A stretch of DNA of 64,000 nt from Shewanella holmiensis (GCF_025370255.1 NZ_JAMTCD010000002.1:124001-188000); one strand, 5' to 3'. Shown: positions 45,240-56,131, counted from the stretch's first letter. Notes: generated by a model from the letters alone, not told the origin. A program made the numbers and translations.

Positions 45240-46964
45240 TTAAAACGGGAAAAAATACGGCACAGCAAAGATAACAGTCAGTGAATACACTACAGATAAC
45301 GGCAAACCTACTCGCACAAAATCAGACAACTTATAATTGCCGGCGTTGTACACCATTAAGTTAGTTTGATAACCATAGGGCGAAATAAAACTAGCACTGG
45401 CACCAAATACCACCGCCATAATAAATGGCCGAGGATCCACGCCATAACTCGTAGCAACGGCATATGCGACAGGAAATGCCAATGCAGACGCAGCATTATT
45501 GGTAATTAACTCCGTCACTATCAGGGTGATAAAAAACACCCCTACAAACGCTGCAAATACCCCGTAGCCATTAAATACACTGATAACACCATCAGCTAAA
45601 TTTTTGGCTAAACCTGTGTCAATCATCAAGGTCGCCAAACACAGAGCGCTGCCAACAATCACCACTAACTCAAGCGGAAAACGACGTTTTAATTCCGATA
45701 AACTCACCGCACCAATCGCAAAGTAGCTCAGCAATAAGATCACTAGTCCTTTTGCTAAAGGCACCAACTCGGTAACACTGGCTAAAATGGTCAGCACAAA
45801 GCCTAAAATCACCCAGTTACTGCGCTTATCATCAAGGCGAACATTTAAATCTAACCCGCTGATTGCCGCAAAATCGGTACTCAAATTAGGGCTATGGCTA
45901 AAGCGATCGCCAGGGGTGATCAGTAACACATCACCAGGCTGTAAAACGATATCACCTAACCCCCCCTTCAGCGGTGCATGACCGCGACGAATAGCCATTA
46001 CCGCCGAGTCATAAAGCTCACGAAAACGCGCATCTTTTAGAGTTGTGCCAACTAGCTTAGACGAAGGCCCTAATACGGCTTCAACTAGGTTTTGCCCTTT
46101 TGCGTGCTGCTTACCAAACCATTCAAGCCCATCAAACTGATGTAATAACTCGACTGATTCGACCGCACCACTGAATCGCAGCATATCGCCAGCTTGTATC
46201 ACCATATTCGGGGGTACAGGACAAATACGAATACCGCTACGCTCTAACTCAACTAAGTACAATTTTTTTAGCGCACGCAGTCGGTTATCAACTACGCTGT
46301 GTCCTACCAACTGTGAGTGTTTAGCAACATGGGCTTCTAGCAGATAAGGTAAAGCTTCGTCTTGATTATCTTCTCGGCGATCGGGCAAAGTATTGGCTAG
46401 CAACATTAAAATCAATAACCCTGTCACGACAACCAAAATACCAACCTGAGTAAACTCAAAAAAACCTAGGGGTTTTAAACCTGCGTTTTCTACAAATGAG
46501 TTAACGATCAAGTTGGTTGAGGTGCCAATTAAGGTTAATGTTCCGCCTAAAATGGCAGCATAGTTTAATGGCAGTAATAGTTTTGACGGTGCGTGAGCCT
46601 GATTACGTCTTACCACTCCAATTAACGATGCCACTACGGCAGTGTTATTGGTAAACGAGGATAATATTGCCGTTGATACCCCCATTTTTGCCAGAGTACT
46701 AAATAAGCTACCTTTACCAATCACTTGACTTAATTTACCGATAAGCCAGGTTTTTTCTAGTGCTGTGGCGGCAAGCACCAACAAGACTAAAACAATTAAC
46801 CCATTGTTAGTAAAACTCATTAATGCTTGATTAAGTTCTACTAACCCTAATAAGTAGGCACTTAATAGTGCCATAGAAAACATTGTGGCAGGTTTGGCGG
46901 CTCCCGCTATCAGACCGCCTACCATTGCTAACAATATGATCGCTAACAGCCACATTTCGCTCAT
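45240..46964 (-). CDS. SLC13-family transporter with RCK-C domains, probable sulfate permease
   Basis: The 574-residue protein has SLC13/DASS helices (SSFTNNTAVVASLIGV, LTLIGTSTNLIVNSFVE and, at the C-terminus, ELITNNAASALAFPVAYAVA with SFISPYGYQTNLMVY) and two TrkA_C-like soluble domains (about 205-290 and 300-385) inserted in the middle. It begins 3 bases after cysN stops and is followed by cysC, so it belongs to a sulfate-assimilation operon. No cysPTWA sulfate ABC transporter is seen, so sulfate uptake is the likely role, by inference from context. Confidence 0.85.
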   Translation of the reverse strand: MSEMWLLAIILLAMVGGLIAGAAKPATMFSMALLSAYLLGLVELNQALMSFTNNGLIVLVLLVLAATALEKTWLIGKLSQVIGKGSLFSTLAKMGVSTAILSSFTNNTAVVASLIGVVRRNQAHAPSKLLLPLNYAAILGGTLTLIGTSTNLIVNSFVENAGLKPLGFFEFTQVGILVVVTGLLILMLLANTLPDRREDNQDEALPYLLEAHVAKHSQLVGHSVVDNRLRALKKLYLVELERSGIRICPVPPNMVIQAGDMLRFSGAVESVELLHQFDGLEWFGKQHAKGQNLVEAVLGPSSKLVGTTLKDARFRELYDSAVMAIRRGHAPLKGGLGDIVLQPGDVLLITPGDRFSHSPNLSTDFAAISGLDLNVRLDDKRSNWVILGFVLTILASVTELVPLAKGLVILLLSYFAIGAVSLSELKRRFPLELVVIVGSALCLATLMIDTGLAKNLADGVISVFNGYGVFAAFVGVFFITLIVTELITNNAASALAFPVAYAVATSYGVDPRPFIMAVVFGASASFISPYGYQTNLMVYNAGNYKLSDFVRVGLPLSVVYSLTVIFAVPYFFPF

Positions 46965-46967
46965 AGA

Positions 46968-48410
46968 TTATTTTCCAAGCAAACTAATGTCGCGGGCATT
47001 CCAGTGCGGATAATGCTTGCGTACTAGTGCATTAAACTCAAGTTCAAATGGGCTAAACTCACTACTTACTTGCTTTTGACCTTGATAGCCATCAACCACC
47101 ATCACTGCCGCTACTGTGGCATTAGATAGGCGATCAATTAAGATCATGCCGCCAGTATCACGCACTAAGCTATAAGCATCTAATACTACGGTTTCGGTTA
47201 AATCTAACTTCACGCGGGCAATAGTGTTTAAACTCAGTGAGGTTGCGGCACTGCGCTCAAGCGTATTCACATCAGTGATATATTCAATTTCACTAACAAC
47301 GGCTTGGGTTTTCTTACCGGCCACTTTGACATCATAAAGCTGACCAATTTGTAATGGTTTTTCATCCATCCACACTAAATCAGCCACAATATGATTCGCA
47401 AGGCTTGGGGCGCTATCAGGTTTAGCAAGTAAATCACCGCGAGAAATATCAATTTCATCTTCTAAAGTGATAGTCACAGCTTGACCTGCTACCGCTTCAG
47501 TTAAATCGCCATCAAAGGTTACAATACGCTCAACTTTACTGCGCTTGTTCGATGGCAGTGCCACTACTTCATCGCCCACTTTTAGTACGCCTGAAGATAA
47601 TGTGCCTGAAAATCCGCGAAAATCGAGATTTGGACGCAACACATATTGTACAGGGAAGCGCACTGGCAATTCGCTTAACTCACGTTGCGTATCAATCGTT
47701 TCAAGCAATTCAAGTAAGGTACCACCTGTGTACCAATCACTTTGAGTGCTGCGGTTAACCACGTTATCGCCATTTAAAGCTGATAACGGTACGTAATGAA
47801 TATCTAGATCACCAAAATCTTTTACGAAATCAGCAAAGTCAGCTTGAATTTGATTAAATATCTTTTCATCAAAACCCACTAAGTCCATCTTGTTCACGGC
47901 GACCACAAAGTGACGTAAACCCAACAAAGATGCGATAAAGGCATGGCGCTTAGTTTGAGTTTGCACGCCATAACGAGCATCAACCAAAATAACCGCTAAA
48001 TCACAAGTAGATGCTCCTGTTGCCATGTTGCGAGTATATTGCTCATGACCCGGGGTGTCGGCAATGATGAACTTACGCTTTTCACTTGAGAAATAACGGT
48101 AAGCCACATCAATGGTGATACCTTGTTCGCGTTCAGCCTGTAAACCATCAACTAAAAGCGCTAAATCAATGGCTTCGCCTGTAGTGCCCATTTTGGCACT
48201 GTCGCTTTTTAGGCTCGCTAATTGATCTTCATAAATTTGTGCGCTGTCATGGAGTAAGCGACCAATTAAAGTACTTTTACCGTCATCGACACTGCCACAA
48301 GTTAAAAAGCGTAATAGGCCTTTATTTTGTTGAAGGGCTAAATACTGTTTTACGCCATGCTCTAGAATTTCAGCGGCCATACGGGTAGTGTTATTTACTG
48401 CTTGATTCAT
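46968..48410 (-). CDS. cysN: Sulfate adenylyltransferase subunit 1 (GTPase)
   Basis: ATG 48410 follows GAGAAAGAAT; the GTG at 48422 is not needed. The 480-residue GTPase has the G-motifs [20 protein letters not shown], the switch [24 protein letters not shown] and VNKMDL, followed by elongation-factor-like barrels. It pairs with CysD to make APS from sulfate and ATP with GTP hydrolysis. It lies about 60 bases below cysD and 3 bases above the transporter gene, with no fused CysC domain. Confidence 0.97.
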   Translation of the reverse strand: MNQAVNNTTRMAAEILEHGVKQYLALQQNKGLLRFLTCGSVDDGKSTLIGRLLHDSAQIYEDQLASLKSDSAKMGTTGEAIDLALLVDGLQAEREQGITIDVAYRYFSSEKRKFIIADTPGHEQYTRNMATGASTCDLAVILVDARYGVQTQTKRHAFIASLLGLRHFVVAVNKMDLVGFDEKIFNQIQADFADFVKDFGDLDIHYVPLSALNGDNVVNRSTQSDWYTGGTLLELLETIDTQRELSELPVRFPVQYVLRPNLDFRGFSGTLSSGVLKVGDEVVALPSNKRSKVERIVTFDGDLTEAVAGQAVTITLEDEIDISRGDLLAKPDSAPSLANHIVADLVWMDEKPLQIGQLYDVKVAGKKTQAVVSEIEYITDVNTLERSAATSLSLNTIARVKLDLTETVVLDAYSLVRDTGGMILIDRLSNATVAAVMVVDGYQGQKQVSSEFSPFELEFNALVRKHYPHWNARDISLLGK

Positions 48411-48471
48411 ATTCTTTCTCACTCAATTTGAGTTTATCAATCTGGTTACTAACGTGGTTTAGGTACCAAAA

Positions 48472-49380
48472 TTAGAAGTAACCTTGACGTTTTTTCTGTT
48501 CCATTGACGCACTTTGATCCGAGTCGATGAGTCGACCTTGGCGTTCGCTTGAGCGAGTTAACAGCATTTCCTCGATAATTTTTTCAAGGCTATCGGCGTC
48601 TGAATGCATTGCAGCGGTTAGCGGGTAACAACCTAAGGTTCTAAAACGTACCCGCTCAGTGGTAATTTCTTCACCTGCTTCTAGTGGCAAACGGTCATCA
48701 TCTTTCATGATTAACTGGCCACCTTTATTGACTACTGGACGATCTGCTGCAAAATACAGTGGCACAATTTCAATGTTTTCTTGGTAGATGTATTGCCAAA
48801 TATCTAACTCAGTCCAGTTTGATAATGGAAACACACGAATACTTTCGCCTTTGTTTACCGCACCGTTATAAGTACGCCATAATTCTGGACGTTGGTTCTT
48901 AGGATCCCAGCGGTGGTGCTTATCACGGAATGAATAAACACGCTCTTTAGCACGAGATTTTTCTTCATCACGACGTGCGCCACCAAAAGCGGCATCAAAA
49001 CCATATTGATTAAGTGCTTGCTTCAAGGCCTGAGTTTTCATGATGTCAGTGTGTTTAGCACTACCATGAGTAAACGGCCCCACGCCCTGCTCTACGCCTT
49101 CTTGGTTGGTATGGGTTAATAGCTCAAAGCCAAACGCTTTTGCCTGTGCATCACGAAACGTAATCATTTCTTTAAATTTCCACCCCGTATCGACATGCAA
49201 TAGTGGGAAAGGAATTTTGCCTGGGTAAAAAGCCTTGCGCGCTAAATGTAGCATTACCGAAGAGTCTTTACCGATTGAGTAAAGCATCACAGGGTTATCA
49301 AACTCAGCGGCAACTTCACGAATGATTTGAATGCTTTCCGCTTCCAGTTGTTGTAAATGGCTTAATGAACGACCTGCCAT
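48472..49380 (-). CDS. cysD: Sulfate adenylyltransferase subunit 2
   Basis: ATG 49380 is preceded by GGAGA and matches the family start; the ATG at 49428 adds an unlikely leader. The 302-residue ATP-sulfurylase subunit has the PP-loop [50 protein letters not shown] and RTLGCYPLT. It forms the catalytic half of the CysDN complex. It is 60 bases upstream of cysN. Confidence 0.97.
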   Translation of the reverse strand: MAGRSLSHLQQLEAESIQIIREVAAEFDNPVMLYSIGKDSSVMLHLARKAFYPGKIPFPLLHVDTGWKFKEMITFRDAQAKAFGFELLTHTNQEGVEQGVGPFTHGSAKHTDIMKTQALKQALNQYGFDAAFGGARRDEEKSRAKERVYSFRDKHHRWDPKNQRPELWRTYNGAVNKGESIRVFPLSNWTELDIWQYIYQENIEIVPLYFAADRPVVNKGGQLIMKDDDRLPLEAGEEITTERVRFRTLGCYPLTAAMHSDADSLEKIIEEMLLTRSSERQGRLIDSDQSASMEQKKRQGYF

Positions 49381-49442
49381 GATGGATCTCCGTTTGCTAA
49401 TTAAGGGTGAATCGCTGTTGCGATCCATTAATTTAATTCATA

Positions 49443-50270
49443 TTACAGTGCGTTAACTGAAACAGCACCTTGGTTAACTTTTGCGTTGTCTTGGGTTGAT
49501 TGTGGCTGAAACCAATTCAGCGTATCTGCAAGCGTGACCACTTCACCAATAATCATTAACGCCGGCATCTCTAAAGCTGGATCGGCAGCAAGTTGCCCGA
49601 GTTCACCTAATGTACCAATAAAGCGTTGTTGATCTTGCGTTGTTGCTTTCGACACTATGGCTACCGGAGTGTCTGCACCACGGCCTGCATTGATCAATCC
49701 TTTGCTGATCACATCGGCATTTAAAATACCCATGTAAACCACTAATGTATTGTTGGGATTGGCATACCCCTGCCAATCCATTGGACGACTGGCTAGCTGA
49801 CAATGGCCGGTAATAAAAGTCACACCTTGGGCATGATCACGGTGCGTTAATGGAATACCCGCATAAGCCGACGTACCACTTGCCGCTGTGATACCGGGTA
49901 CCACTTCAAATGTCACACCAGCCTCAACTAAGGTTTGTAACTCTTCACCACCCCGGCCAAAAATAAATGGGTCACCGCCTTTTAAACGTACAACATTTTT
50001 ACGGGTATAGGCTTTAGTGACCAGTAACTGATTAATTTCATCCTGGCTAGCACTGTGTTTACCCGCTCGTTTACCTACGGCAATTTTTTCAGCGCCATGG
50101 GGAATCAAATCTTGTATATCCTGACTCACTAACGCGTCATAAAGCACAACATCAGCTTGCTTAAGAATGCGATAAGCTTTAACAGTTAATAGTTCAACAT
50201 CACCAGGACCGGCGCCGACTAGCCACACTTTGCCCTTTGCTTGTTGGCCTGGCATTGATACTAATTCCAT
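49443..50270 (-). CDS. cobA: Uroporphyrinogen-III C-methyltransferase
   Basis: ATG 50270 has GAGGTAAG about 4-9 bases upstream; ATG 50303 lacks a site. The 275-residue methyltransferase has VWLVGAGPGDVELLTVKA at the start, VVRLKGGDPFIFGRGGEE and the GITAASGTSAYAGIPLTHRD block. It makes precorrin-2, the precursor of siroheme needed by sulfite reductase, which explains its place at the head of the cys cluster. It lies about 60 bases above cysD. The 213 bases before it are AT-rich promoter DNA. Confidence 0.94.
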   Translation of the reverse strand: MELVSMPGQQAKGKVWLVGAGPGDVELLTVKAYRILKQADVVLYDALVSQDIQDLIPHGAEKIAVGKRAGKHSASQDEINQLLVTKAYTRKNVVRLKGGDPFIFGRGGEELQTLVEAGVTFEVVPGITAASGTSAYAGIPLTHRDHAQGVTFITGHCQLASRPMDWQGYANPNNTLVVYMGILNADVISKGLINAGRGADTPVAIVSKATTQDQQRFIGTLGELGQLAADPALEMPALMIIGEVVTLADTLNWFQPQSTQDNAKVNQGAVSVNAL

Positions 50271-50483
50271 CACACTTACCTCGTATTCTTTGATTAGCAT
50301 CAAATATAGCGTTTTACTTATTCCAAATATAATAGTAAATAGTTAGTTTTTATTCCTTTTGGGTATATGAAAGGATTTTATAGCAACAATATAAAATAAA
50401 TATTAAAAACAACATGATTTAAATAACACTTTGCCCCTACAATTGGCACACACAATATCAACGTTTTTTAATGGGTTACTAAC

Positions 50484-51374
50484 ATGAAACATGCTATATC
50501 GTTAAGCTTGTGCATACTTTTTACACTAAGTGGCAGCTTTCAACTACAAGCAGAAGACTCTTTATTGAAAGAAAGGGTAAAAGATGAGTTAGCAACATCT
50601 GAGCAACCGTTTGTGCTTACGCCCCATAAAGCGAACTACATTTTACCGGTCACCTATCAAACTCGCCCAAACAATGCCCCTTTTGAAGAAAAATATCCAA
50701 ATGAGGATGTAGAAGTTGATGAAATGGAAGCTAAATTCCAAATCAGTTTTAAATTCCCTGTTTGGTATAATGTGTTTGGAGACAATGGCCATTTGTTTTT
50801 TGCGTATACCAACCAATCCTATTGGCAAGTTTATAATAAGGATGTTTCATCTCCTTTTCGAGAAACCAACCACGAACCCGAAGTGTTCATGTTATTTAAC
50901 AATGACTGGGAAGTTGCAGGGTTAACCAATTCCTTTTTGGGTGTCGGTGTCGTTCACCAATCTAATGGCCAAGCCGATCCGTTATCGCGCAGCTGGAACC
51001 GCATATATGGCAGCATGATATTTGACCGAGGACCTTTCGCATTAGGCTTAAAAGCCTGGTGGCGTATACCTGAAGATGAAAAAGAATTCCCGACAGACTC
51101 GCGCGGTGATGACAACCCAGATATTAATGACTATATGGGCAATTTTGAACTGACCGGCGTTTATGGATTAGATAACCACAGGTTTATGATGCTACTGCGT
51201 AATAACTTATCATCTGATAATAAAGGTGCATTCGAATTTACCTATAGCTACCCTATTGTGGGCAATTTACGAATCTATGCGCAATACTTTAATGGCTATG
51301 GTGAAAGCTTGATTGATTACAATCACCATAACCAGCGTATCGGTATTGGATTAGCGTTAAACGACTTACTCTAA
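50484..51374 (+). CDS. pldA: Outer membrane phospholipase A
   Basis: The 296-residue protein has a signal peptide (KHAISLSLCILFTLSGSFQL, cut after QA) and an outer-membrane beta barrel. The catalytic region is VGVVHQSNGQADPLSRSWNR with the His-x-Ser pair of PldA (HQSNG). The C-terminus ends in a barrel strand with GIGLALNDLL. It hydrolyses phospholipids in the outer leaflet when lipid asymmetry is lost. It is monocistronic and followed by a strong terminator. Confidence 0.95.
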   Translation: MKHAISLSLCILFTLSGSFQLQAEDSLLKERVKDELATSEQPFVLTPHKANYILPVTYQTRPNNAPFEEKYPNEDVEVDEMEAKFQISFKFPVWYNVFGDNGHLFFAYTNQSYWQVYNKDVSSPFRETNHEPEVFMLFNNDWEVAGLTNSFLGVGVVHQSNGQADPLSRSWNRIYGSMIFDRGPFALGLKAWWRIPEDEKEFPTDSRGDDNPDINDYMGNFELTGVYGLDNHRFMMLLRNNLSSDNKGAFEFTYSYPIVGNLRIYAQYFNGYGESLIDYNHHNQRIGIGLALNDLL

Positions 51375-51394
51375 CCTAACCACCTTATCGAACA

Positions 51395-51427
51395 AAAAAA
51401 ACCTAGAACACTGTTCTAGGTTTTTTT
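51395..51427. terminator. Bidirectional terminator after pldA
   Basis: An A-run and ACCTAGAAC pair with GTTCTAGGT and a T7 run around a short ACT-containing loop, between two convergent genes. Confidence 0.93.
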
Positions 51428-51453
51428 ACACGTTTACTTAGCCAAAGTTGAAG

Positions 51454-53190
51454 TTACTTAGGAGCTTTCGAGCTCATTTTAGAACCGATTTCAATACCTT
51501 GACTATTAATATCAACCGTCATCTGTATGCGCATGTTGTAGTCTTTCATCATTGATAATTCTTCTGGCACCTGCTCACCACTTTGCTCAATCATGGTGAC
51601 TAAAGGCGTGAACATTTTCTCATAGTCAGCGGTTAAATTAACAAGACCATTTGCATCCAGTGCTTGCTTAGTCATTTTATCTGCTAATGCTTGCGCATTG
51701 TCACCGGTATACAGTACCAAATGCTGTCCCTTAATCGCCATGTTAACTTGCACACCAAACTCAGGAGGCAACATTAATAATGAAGTCACATCAACGGCAT
51801 CACCATCAACCGCCAAATTAATTTGTGCTAAAGGTGGGTAAAAAGGTTTAACCATATCTATCAGCATGGCAGGGTTTTCAGCTGATAAACTCACTAATGC
51901 ATCAAGCTTTTCAAATGCTGGCGAACCATTTTCATCCTTTAGTTGATAATCCATTACGGTGAAGTTTACCCCTTTAACACCATTTGCCATTCCGGTCATC
52001 ATGCCGATCATAGCGGGATTAAATTCAGCCATTGCATACTGACTTTCAGCTAACGCCTGACACTTGAATGTTGGCGTGGTTAAGTCTTTCCAAACAGCGT
52101 TTAATGAAGGGGCTAACTGCGCTACATCCATCCCCAGCCCCACTGACAAAATATGATTTGCAGCATCAGCACCAAAATCAGGGATAAAACCACGCATTTT
52201 AGTCAAAGCATCAAGAATAACCGCGTTTTTAGACTCAATAACCACACGAGCATCAAATGTGCTTTCTTGGCGAGAAATGGAATAGGCATTAAACCCCATG
52301 ACGGTTCTTGGCCAGTTATTGGCAATTGCCATTAACTCAGTTTTGCATTGTTCACTTTGTAATTCTGCAAATGGATTATCATTTTGCAATGAGGCTAATT
52401 GGGTAATTTGTTTGGCCAACATGTTGCCATCGGCAGTGGTGATGCCATCGGCAGTGGTGATGCCTTTGATTAACTCAACATGGTTAACAAAGCTAATGCT
52501 GTCTTGAGTAAAATCATGCTGCTTAGCGATGTCTTGTAATATCGTCGTCGCAGAAATTGGGTTAACGACTTTTTTAGCACCTAATGCCGTTTCTAGCAAT
52601 TCAACCTGGTTAAGCGATGTGTTTAACGTTACGGTTAACCAGCCTTTATCTTCAGCAAAAATGATATCAACGGTTTCTTCTGAGTCCGCACCAGTCACTC
52701 GATAAGCACGGTATTCGAGTCCTGCTATGGTCGCGGTAGTATGAACTAAACCACTTTCTTGCTCTGCCCGGTCTAACTCAGCCCAAAAAGCGTTAGCATC
52801 AGCAAGTTGCAGCTTCATAACAGGTAATGCACCAAGCGTATAAGCATAACTTTGCATTTCATCTGGCAGACCATAATGCGCCACAAGAGTGTCGGGGTCA
52901 GTCATTAAGCTCAAATACTGTTTATAAAGGCTAAGAAAAAACTTCTCATGCGGCTCAGTAAAATCACTTAACTCGTTCAATTGCTCAACCGAATACCCCT
53001 GAGCATTACCTGCAATGCTATAAAGATAATCTTTAATTGGAAAAGGGCTTAACTGTCCAGAAAACGCTAAGGTATCTGCAGGGACATAATCCAAAATAGG
53101 ATTCGACGCGACTGTGTTAGATTGCTGGCTAAAATAATATCCACCTGCACCAACGGCTAATACAGCCACTGCAACTGCCATTTTATTCAT
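51454..53190 (-). CDS. Large exported hypothetical protein (578 aa)
   Basis: GGAG precedes the ATG. The protein has an N-terminal membrane anchor or signal (KMAVAVAVLAVGAGGYYFSQ), so it is probably periplasmic. The rest is a series of strands and helices without a motif I recognise (for example LDYVPADTLAFSGQLSPFPI, DSISFVNHVELIKGITTADG and EFGVQVNMAIKGQHLVLYTG). A short tandem duplication at residues about 244-255 (GITTAD twice) reflects an 18-bp DNA repeat. It has no same-strand neighbour. Function unknown; a DUF3352-like fold is a guess. Confidence 0.75.
   Translation of the reverse strand: MNKMAVAVAVLAVGAGGYYFSQQSNTVASNPILDYVPADTLAFSGQLSPFPIKDYLYSIAGNAQGYSVEQLNELSDFTEPHEKFFLSLYKQYLSLMTDPDTLVAHYGLPDEMQSYAYTLGALPVMKLQLADANAFWAELDRAEQESGLVHTTATIAGLEYRAYRVTGADSEETVDIIFAEDKGWLTVTLNTSLNQVELLETALGAKKVVNPISATTILQDIAKQHDFTQDSISFVNHVELIKGITTADGITTADGNMLAKQITQLASLQNDNPFAELQSEQCKTELMAIANNWPRTVMGFNAYSISRQESTFDARVVIESKNAVILDALTKMRGFIPDFGADAANHILSVGLGMDVAQLAPSLNAVWKDLTTPTFKCQALAESQYAMAEFNPAMIGMMTGMANGVKGVNFTVMDYQLKDENGSPAFEKLDALVSLSAENPAMLIDMVKPFYPPLAQINLAVDGDAVDVTSLLMLPPEFGVQVNMAIKGQHLVLYTGDNAQALADKMTKQALDANGLVNLTADYEKMFTPLVTMIEQSGEQVPEELSMMKDYNMRIQMTVDINSQGIEIGSKMSSKAPK
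52426..52464. repeat. 18-bp tandem duplication inside the 578-aa gene
   Basis: GCCATCGGCAGTGGTGAT occurs twice in direct succession (52426-52443, 52444-52461), followed by GCC. It is in frame and adds six residues, so slippage would change length without a frameshift. Confidence 0.95.
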
Positions 53191-53374
53191 TTATAAACTC
53201 CGATTTATTCACTAATTAACTCTTCCATGAGAGTCTTGATGATTTTCTGCTACTCAAAAGTACCTATCTAAAACATTCTAATACATAGGTAAATATTTCA
53301 ATAATTTAACATTAATTAGCCAGTAACGCATTAGCTTCAGTCGGTATTAATGAAGCTTTAAAGGGGAACTGGGT

Positions 53375-53672
53375 TTTGGACAACAGTGTGTAGGCCTTCG
53401 AATGAAGGCGTTGGCATTTTGAGCTTATAACATTTGGCTGAGTTGGAATTGGGATTTGTGTTTAAAGTCGAATCTTCATTGTAGTTAAAAGCCTGCGGCT
53501 CGCTAATGTGCAGATACTGCTTCGGGACGCTATGCGTCATCCCTGACCGCTTAACGAAAACATCCCTGTTTTCGATACCCTCAGCCGCATCTACACTTGG
53601 TTATTTGATCTCTTCGATTTAACCTTTCGGGTATCAATCGGACAATAAAAAGCTAAATCGTTTTTGGACAGA
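53375..53672. repeat. Left arm of a long imperfect inverted repeat flanking the GAF-PAS-GGDEF-EAL gene
   Basis: This stretch lies in the 775-base gap 53191-53965. Its blocks recur inverted on the other side of the gene: 53507-53531 matches 56699-56723 exactly over 25 nt, CCGCTTAACGAA (53547-53558) matches 56672-56683, ATACCCTCAG (near 53576) matches 56647-56656, AACCTTTCGGGTAT (53621-53634) matches 56357-56370, and the outer hairpin block 53394-53420 matches 56952-56975 imperfectly. No ORF explains it. The remaining 53191-53374 and 53673-53965 hold nothing I can name beyond two degenerate TTTTGGACA repeats. Confidence 0.85.
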
Positions 53673-53965
53673 AGCGACTTAGTCACCTAACCATTTTCTG
53701 GACAAAAACGCGTCAGGGTTTCAAATCGTGTAGGCTATAGTTTAGAAAAGAGTCTGATACACCTTTAGTTTGTTAGCCAACTTAACTATGCCACACTATG
53801 AAATCAGAAGGTTTTAGACAATACTGTACCTGTAAATAATTGACTTGCGATATCTTTTCAAGGTGATGGGCTTTATTACTATGCGATGAAGGGCAACTGA
53901 GTAAGATATGGGAAGCTCTACAACACTATGCGCTTTAGCCTGAGAGATATAAGGGACTAAAAATA

Positions 53966-56131
53966 ATGAAAGAATTTGATGTTAAAAAAATAATCAAATC
54001 TTTAAAAAGTGCTTACGGCGAAGAGTTTATTTCTAGCATAACAATGCAATTGCACAAGCTTATTGAAGCAGATTACACCTTTGTGGCGAAGTTAGACTTA
54101 AATCGTCGAGTTTCTAAAACAATATCTCTTGCTGCGGGAGATAGCTTTGGAAAAAATTTTGAATACGCCCTTCGACACACACCATGTGAAGATGTAAGCC
54201 AAAATAATACCTGTGTTTTTTCAAAGGATGTTTGTCACCTTTACCCGAAGGATCAACTGCTGATTGATATGGGAATAGAAGGTTACATTGGTTCGCCGCT
54301 AGTAAATTCGTCAGGGCAGGTTTTTGGTCTTATTGTAACCTTGTTCAAACATAAAATAAGCCATTCCGAAAATATTAGCGCTTTGTTTGAGCTCTTTGCT
54401 GGGCGTATTTCCTCTGAAGTCGAGCGGTTAGAAAAGGAACAAGAAATAGCGGCCAATAGCCAACGATACAAGGCGGTATTATCAACGTCTAAAGATGGCT
54501 TTTGGGAAACAGGCATTGATGGGGAAATATTGGAGGTAAATGACGCCTACTGCCAAATGTCTGGCTATTCAGAAGCTGAGTTAATGGAGATGTGCATTTG
54601 GCAGTTAGATGCTGAGCAATCAAAACCAACTGTTCTGAAAATGATAGCAAAAATCTGTGTTGAAGGAGGGGCAATATTTGAATCGAATCATCGCCATAAA
54701 AATGGTCAGATATTTCCAGTCGAAATTATGGTTAGCTACTCGGGTATAGAAGGTGGCAGCTTTTTTGTATTTATCAGGGATATCTCAGAAAGAAAAAGGC
54801 ATGAAGAAAAGATTAAACATATGGCTTATTTTGATGAGTTAACCAACTTACCTAATAGACAATTATTAACAGATCGATTAAAGCAATCGTTATTGATGGC
54901 AAATCGAACCAATAAGCTAGTTGCTATATTATTTTTAGATTTAGACGGTTTTAAAGAAGTTAATGATCAGTTTGGTCACTCTGTTGGTGATGAGGTTCTT
55001 GTTTCTGTGTCAAACCGAATTATGGAGACATTACGCGACACGGATACCTTTGCTAGAATTGGAGGAGATGAGTTTATCATCATACTACCAGGGCTTGAGT
55101 CTGTCTTGGAAGGTGAAAAAATAGCCCAACGCACGATTGAAGACTTTAGTAAGCCATTTGATATACAAGGCAACCGGTTACATATATCTACAAGTATAGG
55201 GGTTACCTACTACCCCATTGATAATAATGATACAGACATTTTGTTGCGTCATGCAGATCAGGCTATGTATGCAGCTAAAAAGCAAGGAAAGAATACTTAT
55301 TCCATATTTGACACCGTTGAAAACACGCTAGAAGCACAGCGACATAAGAAGGTTGCAGACTTTAAGCTTGCTATCGAACAAAATCAGCTACGCCTTTACT
55401 ATCAGCCTAAAATTTATTTGCGTTCAGGTTGCTTAGCTTCTGTGGAGGCATTAATTCGATGGCAACATCCAGAAAAAGGATTGTTAGCACCAAGCGCTTT
55501 TTTACCACATATCAAAGATTCCCCTTTAGAAATCGCATTAGATGATTGGGTGCTAAAAAAAGCGTTAGAACAACAAGCAGAATGGCAAGAGCAAGGATTA
55601 GAAATAAAGGTCAGTGTAAATATTTCTCCAAGATATATTAGTCAACAAAGTTTTGTTGACTATTTGAGCCAGCTATTACATTCCTTTCCAAATGGAATCG
55701 CTCGTTATCTAGAAATAGAGATTGTCGAAAATCATGAGCTCGGTGATGTTAATGCAGTGGCTAACATTATGAACCAATGCAAGTCCTTAGGTGTTAGCTT
55801 TTCTTTGGATGATTTTGGAACAGGATATGCGTCGTTAAGTCACTTTCACAGCTTACCGCTTAGCGTATTAAAAATAGATCAATCCTTTATTTATAATATA
55901 GAAACTAATGAGCTTGATAAAAATATTGTTAAGGGAGCTATTCAACTGGCTCACGCGGTAAACATGCCTGTGGTTGCAGAAGGGGTGGAAACAGTGCAAC
56001 TTGGGAAAATATTAAAGGAATTAGGTTGTGAATTAGCACAAGGCTATGGCATTGCGAAACCTATGCCAGCTAAAGAGCTCTTAACTTGGGCTGAAAACTT
56101 CAAGCATGACACTGTATGGAAGTATTTATAA
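53966..56131 (+). CDS. GAF-PAS-GGDEF-EAL dual c-di-GMP enzyme
   Basis: The 721-residue protein has a GAF-type sensor (about 20-150, with ISSITMQLHKLIEADYTFVA and HTPCEDVSQNNTC), a PAS domain (about 155-275, ETGIDGEILEVNDAYCQMSG), a GGDEF domain with canonical RIGGDEFIIILPG near residue 365 and an RxxD I-site (RDTD) five residues before, and an EAL domain beginning VEALIRWQHPEKG near 491 with SLDDFGTGYASLSHF and VVAEGVETV. Both catalytic sites look intact, so it could both make and break cyclic di-GMP. It has no membrane segment. It lies inside a long inverted repeat. Codons are AT-richer than in the neighbouring cys genes by eye, which may point to later acquisition. Confidence 0.94.
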   Translation: MKEFDVKKIIKSLKSAYGEEFISSITMQLHKLIEADYTFVAKLDLNRRVSKTISLAAGDSFGKNFEYALRHTPCEDVSQNNTCVFSKDVCHLYPKDQLLIDMGIEGYIGSPLVNSSGQVFGLIVTLFKHKISHSENISALFELFAGRISSEVERLEKEQEIAANSQRYKAVLSTSKDGFWETGIDGEILEVNDAYCQMSGYSEAELMEMCIWQLDAEQSKPTVLKMIAKICVEGGAIFESNHRHKNGQIFPVEIMVSYSGIEGGSFFVFIRDISERKRHEEKIKHMAYFDELTNLPNRQLLTDRLKQSLLMANRTNKLVAILFLDLDGFKEVNDQFGHSVGDEVLVSVSNRIMETLRDTDTFARIGGDEFIIILPGLESVLEGEKIAQRTIEDFSKPFDIQGNRLHISTSIGVTYYPIDNNDTDILLRHADQAMYAAKKQGKNTYSIFDTVENTLEAQRHKKVADFKLAIEQNQLRLYYQPKIYLRSGCLASVEALIRWQHPEKGLLAPSAFLPHIKDSPLEIALDDWVLKKALEQQAEWQEQGLEIKVSVNISPRYISQQSFVDYLSQLLHSFPNGIARYLEIEIVENHELGDVNAVANIMNQCKSLGVSFSLDDFGTGYASLSHFHSLPLSVLKIDQSFIYNIETNELDKNIVKGAIQLAHAVNMPVVAEGVETVQLGKILKELGCELAQGYGIAKPMPAKELLTWAENFKHDTVWKYL

